Source: JACMLD01 sp039915085
GTDB lineage: Bacteria > Bacteroidota > Bacteroidia > Chitinophagales > Chitinophagaceae
Direction of reading: 5' to 3'
Length of the DNA: 19,166 nucleotides
Assembly (NCBI GenBank): GCA_039915085.1
Contig: JBDSOC010000092.1
Span: forward strand, 1-19,166
In this document: in pieces, positions 15,481 to 19,166 of the stretch
Layout of the letters: every line of letters begins with the position of its first letter
Position numbering within the stretch: position 1 is the first letter of the stretch
The notes under the pieces: model-generated
Databases searched by the model: none
Seen by the model: only the letters and a program-made list of their open reading frames with translations
What the model was told of the DNA's origin: nothing
Program-made: the position numbers and the translations under genes

Positions 15481-16344
15481 TTATTTTACCTGGTTTACAA
15501 AGGTTTTCCGGTAACTCAGCGGGCTTAGCCTGGTACGGTCTTTAAATGTCTTATAAAAATTAGAAATATCATTAAAACCGCTGTCAAACCCTATCTGTAC
15601 AATTGATTTTTCTGTATTAACAAGTTGCCCGATTGCAAAATCTATCCGGTAATCATTTACCACTTCAATAAATGTTTTCCTGCTCATCTTTTTAAAATAT
15701 TTACAAAAAGCTTCCGGTGTCATGTTTGTTATCGCAGCAACGGTTTTAAGTGAAATGTTATTTTGAAAATTTTCTACGATATAGCCCATAGCTGCATGAA
15801 TTCTTTCCTGTTCATTTATGGATAATCCAGGGTAAGCGTTTTGTTTATCAATCAAAACATACGCACTTGCAGCTGCCAGTTCATGAAGTATGGTAAGTAT
15901 GGATAGTAATTTTTTAAAAGGATCTGGTTCATACACAATTTTTTGCATTTCCTGCTGTAGCAGCATTGTATTGCCGGTAAATTGAATTCCATATTTACTG
16001 TTGTTAAGCAACTGAAGAATACGCTTCGCTTCGGGTGCAGAAAAAAAATCTTTCCCTAAAAAATCTTTCTGAAACTGGATTACAACAGAAACAGATTTTT
16101 CGTTGATGGCAGACGGAGTGGTTTTCCAGCAATGCGGCAGGTTGCTGCCCAGCAATACGAAATCTCCGGTTGCGTAATCATTCATATGTGTTCCCACATA
16201 ACGCTTGCCATATCCTTGTATAATCAGCGTAAGTTCATATTCCGGATGAAAATGATAGGGGGCAGAAAAGCCATTTTCTTCAAATCTGCGGGCAATAAAA
16301 GAATGATGTTCAGAAGCCTGAATGGATTCAAAGGATGCTTTCAT
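15481..16344 (-). CDS. AraC-family transcriptional regulator with cupin sensor domain
   Basis: A 287-residue protein. The N-terminal half is a cupin-type effector domain: APYHFHPEYELTLIIQGYGKRYVG, GDFVLLGSNLPHCW. The histidine cluster HFHPE and the later PHCW are typical of sugar-sensing AraC proteins. The C-terminal 100 or so residues hold the paired helix-turn-helix: ISLKTVAAITNMTPEAFCKYFKKMSRKTFIEVVNDYRIDFA, then IVQIGFDSGFNDISNFYKTFKDRTRLSPLSYRK, which ends in the usual P-x-x-Y-R-K. It is transcribed away from the dioxygenase-like gene, with about 110-135 bp between. A 13-bp direct repeat in that gap is a candidate operator. It probably controls the dioxygenase and perhaps the glycosidase. 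Confidence 0.93.
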   Translation of the reverse strand: MKASFESIQASEHHSFIARRFEENGFSAPYHFHPEYELTLIIQGYGKRYVGTHMNDYATGDFVLLGSNLPHCWKTTPSAINEKSVSVVIQFQKDFLGKDFFSAPEAKRILQLLNNSKYGIQFTGNTMLLQQEMQKIVYEPDPFKKLLSILTILHELAAASAYVLIDKQNAYPGLSINEQERIHAAMGYIVENFQNNISLKTVAAITNMTPEAFCKYFKKMSRKTFIEVVNDYRIDFAIGQLVNTEKSIVQIGFDSGFNDISNFYKTFKDRTRLSPLSYRKTFVNQVK

Positions 16345-16352
16345 TAATAGAA

Positions 16353-16426
16353 AATTTTAGCATTTAACACCCCCGGAATTCAATTCAGGGATAAAATACT
16401 CCACAAATTAGCCAATTTTAGCATTT
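16353..16426. promoter_or_regulatory. Direct repeat AATTTTAGCATTT (x2), candidate AraC operator
   Basis: The 13-mer AATTTTAGCATTT occurs at 16353-16365 and again at 16414-16426, 61 bp apart (about six helical turns), in the gap between the divergent AraC and dioxygenase-like genes. The second copy is followed at once by TTG and, 17 bp later, by TAGTTTG, close to the -33/-7 promoter pattern. This is the position expected for an activator site. The sequence is AT-rich, so chance is not excluded. Confidence 0.5.
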
Positions 16427-16454
16427 TTTGGACAATGAATATGACCGTAGTTTG

Positions 16455-17294
16455 ATGCCTGAACAAATACCAGCAATTATGAATGATGTTACCTTGCCAT
16501 CCCTTAATGATTTTGTTACAATAGACCCTTTCCAGGTACAGGCTTTTCAAAAAAATGGACATACTCTTGTAAAAGAAACCCTCTCTGCAGATGAAGCAGC
16601 CATCTATAGAAACGTTATCAATGAGGCCGCTTATAAGTACAATACAGAAAAAAGAAAACTGGAAGAGCGTGACACTTATGGCAAGGCATTTTTGCAGGTG
16701 ATGAATTTGTGGGAAGTAGATCAGCAGGTAAAAAGATTCACACTCGCAAAACGTTTTGCCAAAATTGCCGCCACCTTGTTGGGTGTTCCCAATGTACGCC
16801 TGTATCACGATCAGGCATTGTATAAAGAATCCGGTGGTGGACTAACTCCCTGGCATCAGGATCAATATTACTGGCCGCTTAGCACCACCAATACTGTTAC
16901 CATGTGGATGCCGCTGATGGATATCAATGAAGAGATGGGTATGCTTACATTCGCTTCTCAGTCCCACAAGGGAGGATTTGTTGAAAATGTTGCTATCTCT
17001 GATGAATCTGAAGCATTGCTGGAGAATCATATAAAAGATAAAAACTTTACCATTACCCGCGCCAAATCTATGAAGGCAGGAGATGCCACCTGGCATTATG
17101 GATGGACATTGCACAATGCATCCGGTAACCATTCCGGGGTAACAAGAGAAGTAATGACTATTATTTATTTTGCTGACGGGGCCGTTGTTACTGATCCGCA
17201 AAATGAACACCAGGAAGCTGACAGGAAAAGATGGCTGTCAGGTTTTGCGCCAGGATCTAAAGCTGCTTCGGCGTTGAACCCGCTGTTGTTATGA
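16455..17294 (+). CDS. Phytanoyl-CoA dioxygenase family protein (Fe(II)/2-oxoglutarate oxygenase)
   Basis: About 279 residues from ATG 16455. The frame stays open back to TTG 16428, and ATG 16479 is also possible. A promoter-like TTG-N17-TAGTTTG spans 16428-16454, so the true start is probably 16455 or, more likely, 16479. Iron ligands are visible as WHQDQYY (His and Asp of the HxD motif, codons at 16854 and 16860) and the distal His in LHNASG (17112). The 2-oxoglutarate-binding Arg is in VTREVM (17145). MWMPLMDINEEMGML and FASQSHKGG are typical of the PhyH family. It should be a cytoplasmic hydroxylase of a small molecule; the substrate is unknown. The nearby AraC protein and the secreted glycosidase downstream suggest a link to sugar or plant-derived compounds, which is an inference. 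Confidence 0.88.
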   Translation: MPEQIPAIMNDVTLPSLNDFVTIDPFQVQAFQKNGHTLVKETLSADEAAIYRNVINEAAYKYNTEKRKLEERDTYGKAFLQVMNLWEVDQQVKRFTLAKRFAKIAATLLGVPNVRLYHDQALYKESGGGLTPWHQDQYYWPLSTTNTVTMWMPLMDINEEMGMLTFASQSHKGGFVENVAISDESEALLENHIKDKNFTITRAKSMKAGDATWHYGWTLHNASGNHSGVTREVMTIIYFADGAVVTDPQNEHQEADRKRWLSGFAPGSKAASALNPLLL

Positions 17295-17296
17295 AA

Positions 17297-17320
17297 AACA
17301 GCTGTTAGTGATTTGCTGTT
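17297..17320 (+). terminator. Weak hairpin after the dioxygenase-like gene
   Basis: AACAGC (17297-17302) pairs with GCTGTT (17315-17320) around a 12-nt loop, followed by AATTATTGTTTT. The stem is only 6 bp, so it is a possible but weak terminator between this gene and the glycosidase gene. Confidence 0.28.
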
Positions 17321-17458
17321 AATTATTGTTTTAGTGATCCCGGTATTTACCAGCAGTTTCATTTATACAGGAATTTTATTGCTGTAATTAAAACCCGGCC
17401 TTCCCTGGTCCAGGTTGCCTGCATTGACTTATTATTCTAACCTTCGCATTAATCGCAT

Positions 17459-18541
17459 ATGAAAAAACGATTCGCATTTCTTTATTGCATTTTTTATTTT
17501 ACGGTTACACTTGGCAGCTATGCCCAGGATTCTACGCAACGCTGGTCCGAAAAGCGTGCGCAGGATTGGTACAATAAACAACCATGGTATTGCGGATTTA
17601 ATTATATACCTGCATATGCCATTAATTATACGGCTATGTGGGATAAAACAACCTTTGATGGGGCCGCCATTGATAAGGAGCTCACACTGGCAGAAGCTTC
17701 CGGCATGAATGTACTGCGCGCTGTACTTCAGTTTGCGGTATATGATGATGACCCGGAATATTTCCTTAGAACGCTGGATACCTTCGTAAGTATTTGCGAC
17801 CGCCACAAAATTAAGTTCATGCCGTCATTGTTTGATGATTGTGTATTTGGATTAGAAGTTGATCCGAAAGTTGGCAAGCAGCCTGCACCTTTAAAGGGCT
17901 GGTATGCATGGGCCTGGTCGCCGAGCCCGGGGCACAGCCTGGTGATTGATGAACGGCAGCATCCCAGGATCGAAAAATATGTAAAAGCCGTGATCGGACA
18001 ATTTAAAAATGATCCGCGCATATTGCTGTGGGATCTTTACAACGAGCCTACCAATGGTGGCATGGGCAGTGCTACTTTTCCACTACTAAAAAAAGTAATT
18101 ACCTGGGCCCGCACCATCGATCCATCCCAACCATTGAGCATCGATATTTGGAACAATGATAAAAGGCTCAATGATATTGCGATTCCGGCCTCGGATGTTA
18201 TTACGTTTCATAATTATTCGAATAAAGAAGGGCTCGAAAAACAGATCAATGACCTAAAACAATATAACCGCCCGCTTATTTGTACAGAATGGATGAACCG
18301 TCCTAACGGTTCCCTGATCGCAACGAACCTTCCTGTTTTCCATGATGAAAAAGTGGGTTGTATGTTATGGGGATTTGTAAATGGAAAAACACAAACTGAT
18401 CTTCCCTGGGGCCATAGGCCCGGTGATCCGATACCTGCAATTTGGCAACATGACCTATACCATCCCGATTTTTCTCCTTACCAACCCGAAGAAATCAACA
18501 CAATAAAAAAGTTGATCGCTGATAGGGTCGAAAAACGTTAG
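17459..18541 (+). CDS. Secreted GH5-like (clan GH-A) glycoside hydrolase
   Basis: A 360-residue protein with a signal peptide (MKKRFAFLYCIFYFTVTLGS to about residue 22, ending YAQ). It is a single TIM-barrel catalytic domain. The acid/base Glu196 lies in LLWDLYNEPTNGG and the nucleophile Glu277 in ICTEWMNR. Supporting clan GH-A positions are the early GFNYIPAYAINYTAMW, GMNVLRAVLQF (strand 2), KFMPSLFDD, and FHNYSN with its histidine after strand 6. A tryptophan near the end (GCMLWGFVNGK) fits the strand-8 Trp. Similar proteins are annotated as cellulase-family or xylanase-like, but the substrate cannot be told from sequence alone. It stands 164 bp after the dioxygenase-like gene in the same direction and may be co-regulated. 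A hairpin with a T run lies downstream at 18657. Confidence 0.9.
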   Translation: MKKRFAFLYCIFYFTVTLGSYAQDSTQRWSEKRAQDWYNKQPWYCGFNYIPAYAINYTAMWDKTTFDGAAIDKELTLAEASGMNVLRAVLQFAVYDDDPEYFLRTLDTFVSICDRHKIKFMPSLFDDCVFGLEVDPKVGKQPAPLKGWYAWAWSPSPGHSLVIDERQHPRIEKYVKAVIGQFKNDPRILLWDLYNEPTNGGMGSATFPLLKKVITWARTIDPSQPLSIDIWNNDKRLNDIAIPASDVITFHNYSNKEGLEKQINDLKQYNRPLICTEWMNRPNGSLIATNLPVFHDEKVGCMLWGFVNGKTQTDLPWGHRPGDPIPAIWQHDLYHPDFSPYQPEEINTIKKLIADRVEKR

Positions 18542-18656
18542 ACCGGCAGATGACTTTAAAAAAAAATCCGGTGTCATACCCCGTCACTGGTTCTGTTACA
18601 AAATGAAACATTTAGTATAATAAATGAAATGGGTAGAATATTGAATTGATAACAAA

Positions 18657-18691
18657 TGATTTAGATTGTACTGCGTCTAAATCAATTTTTT
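18657..18691 (+). terminator. Terminator downstream of the glycosidase gene
   Basis: TGATTTAGA (18657-18665) pairs perfectly with TCTAAATCA (18676-18684) around a 10-nt loop, followed by ATTTTTT. It lies 115 bp past the glycosidase stop, so the 3' untranslated region would be long. Confidence 0.65.
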
Positions 18692-19011
18692 GCATGGAAA
18701 AAATTAAAAGCGTTTATTTAACTCCTTTAATAGTTTAGATTGAAGATGGTCCTGGCAGCAACTAAACCTATTTAAATAATCGAACGGTAATTACAGCTAT
18801 CGAAAATTATTTTAAAAATGGTACGCTGGATGTAAAAAGAGAAGCACCCTTTGATTTTCGGCTGCGGGATATAAATTAAGTAGTTTACATAAATTTTTAC
18901 CTGATTGGGTTTAAATTGCATGTTGGTTTTTGTTGCTGGCAAGATGAATTTTCACCGGATGGTAAGTTAAAAGCAGTTTGCTTTGCAGGATACATGTCAT
19001 CACAAAGTGGT

Positions 19012-19045
19012 TTAATTCTTGTAAAGAACACCTTAATTCGTGTAA
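19012..19045 (+). promoter_or_regulatory. Direct repeat TTAATTCkTGTAA (x2, 21-bp period)
   Basis: TTAATTCTTGTAA (19012-19024) and TTAATTCGTGTAA (19033-19045) differ at one base and are 21 bp apart, two helical turns. They end 9 bp before the start codon of the next gene. Two binding sites on one DNA face are possible. No -7 box is obvious. Confidence 0.4.
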
Positions 19046-19054
19046 TAATCAATT

Positions 19055-19166
19055 ATGAAAAGTTGCAGTTTTCTGTTGGTAATATTTTTCTCTTTTTTGT
19101 CATTTATTGTCAGCGCAAAAGATGATTGGGAAAAGCTCACAGAAAATCCCGAATTCCTGCATCGCT
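19055..19166 (+). CDS. Start of an exported protein, cut by the right edge
   Basis: ATG at 19055 opens a frame of 37 codons to the window end. It begins with a clear signal peptide (MKSCSFLLVIFFSFLSFIVS, then AKDDWEK), with LTENPEFLHR at the edge. This opening is like that of Bacteroidota PAP2 or vanadium-haloperoxidase-like proteins, but too little is present to claim it. A direct repeat stands just upstream. Confidence 0.65.
   Translation, partial: MKSCSFLLVIFFSFLSFIVSAKDDWEKLTENPEFLHR

Larger units (their letters stand above)
18542..19054. other. Intergenic region with terminator and a possible gene remnant
   Basis: About 510 bp have no intact gene I can support. It contains the hairpin at 18657-18691 and a direct repeat at 19012-19045, annotated separately. 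From ATG 18694 one frame runs 61 codons to TAA 18879 but is broken by stops at 18736 and 18763. Its second half reads AIENYFKNGTLDVKREAPFD, which looks protein-like but matched no family I know. A decayed gene end is possible. A short open frame from 18916 runs into the next gene in another frame and is not called. Confidence 0.45.

Noticed and set aside
16380..16808. 142-codon minus-strand open frame across the AraC/PhyH gap
   Set aside because: It is antisense to the dioxygenase-like gene and runs through its promoter region; cysteine-rich and without a recognisable domain.
18916..19125. 69-codon plus-strand frame
   Set aside because: It overlaps the signal-peptide start of the gene at 19055 in another frame and has no recognisable feature.

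Overview
The window looks like chromosomal DNA from a member of the Bacteroidota, most likely a Chitinophagaceae-type soil or freshwater bacterium. The signs are a type IX secretion (T9SS) C-terminal sorting domain, many signal peptides and lipoprotein signals of the CKKxN type, TPR histidine kinases, the Bacteroidota -7 promoter box TAnnTTTG, and little Shine-Dalgarno signal. The family is inferred from style, not from a marker gene. No tRNA, rRNA, IS element, phage or CRISPR array was seen.

Layout. Positions 1-10372 hold four leftward transcription units that encode almost only exported proteins: (i) a secreted propeller-like protein that runs off the left edge (1-1429); (ii) two lipoproteins (1594-2724); (iii) a tightly packed six-gene operon (2949-9332) with a T9SS-sorted protein, a peptidase-S74/endosialidase-chaperone repeat protein, a related surface protein with a coiled-coil tail, an M43-type metalloprotease and a DUF1566-type lipoprotein; (iv) a lipoprotein (9692-10372) related to the one at 2086-2724. 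Positions 10576-15382 form a rightward operon of one LytTR response regulator and two paralogous TPR histidine kinases. Positions 15481-18541 hold an AraC-type regulator, a divergent phytanoyl-CoA-dioxygenase-like enzyme and a secreted GH5-like glycosidase. A new exported protein starts at 19055 and is cut by the right edge.

Main observation. The same promoter architecture lies in front of all four leftward units. It has two direct half-sites, GTTnGTCTA and GTTCrGCGATTA, exactly 20 bp apart, then 26-27 bp, then a perfect TAnnTTTG box, with no recognisable -33 box. The half-sites fit the published LytTR-domain consensus (core GTTN[AG][TG], two direct repeats). The only LytTR regulator in the window sits next to the last copy, so the left half is best read as its local regulon. 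The proposed circuit is two periplasmic TPR sensors feeding one LytTR regulator that switches on a set of surface proteins. The two kinases are about 96% identical over the membrane and kinase half but only about 45% over the TPR sensor half (counted by eye). This suggests gene conversion or selection that keeps the output half uniform while the inputs diverge.
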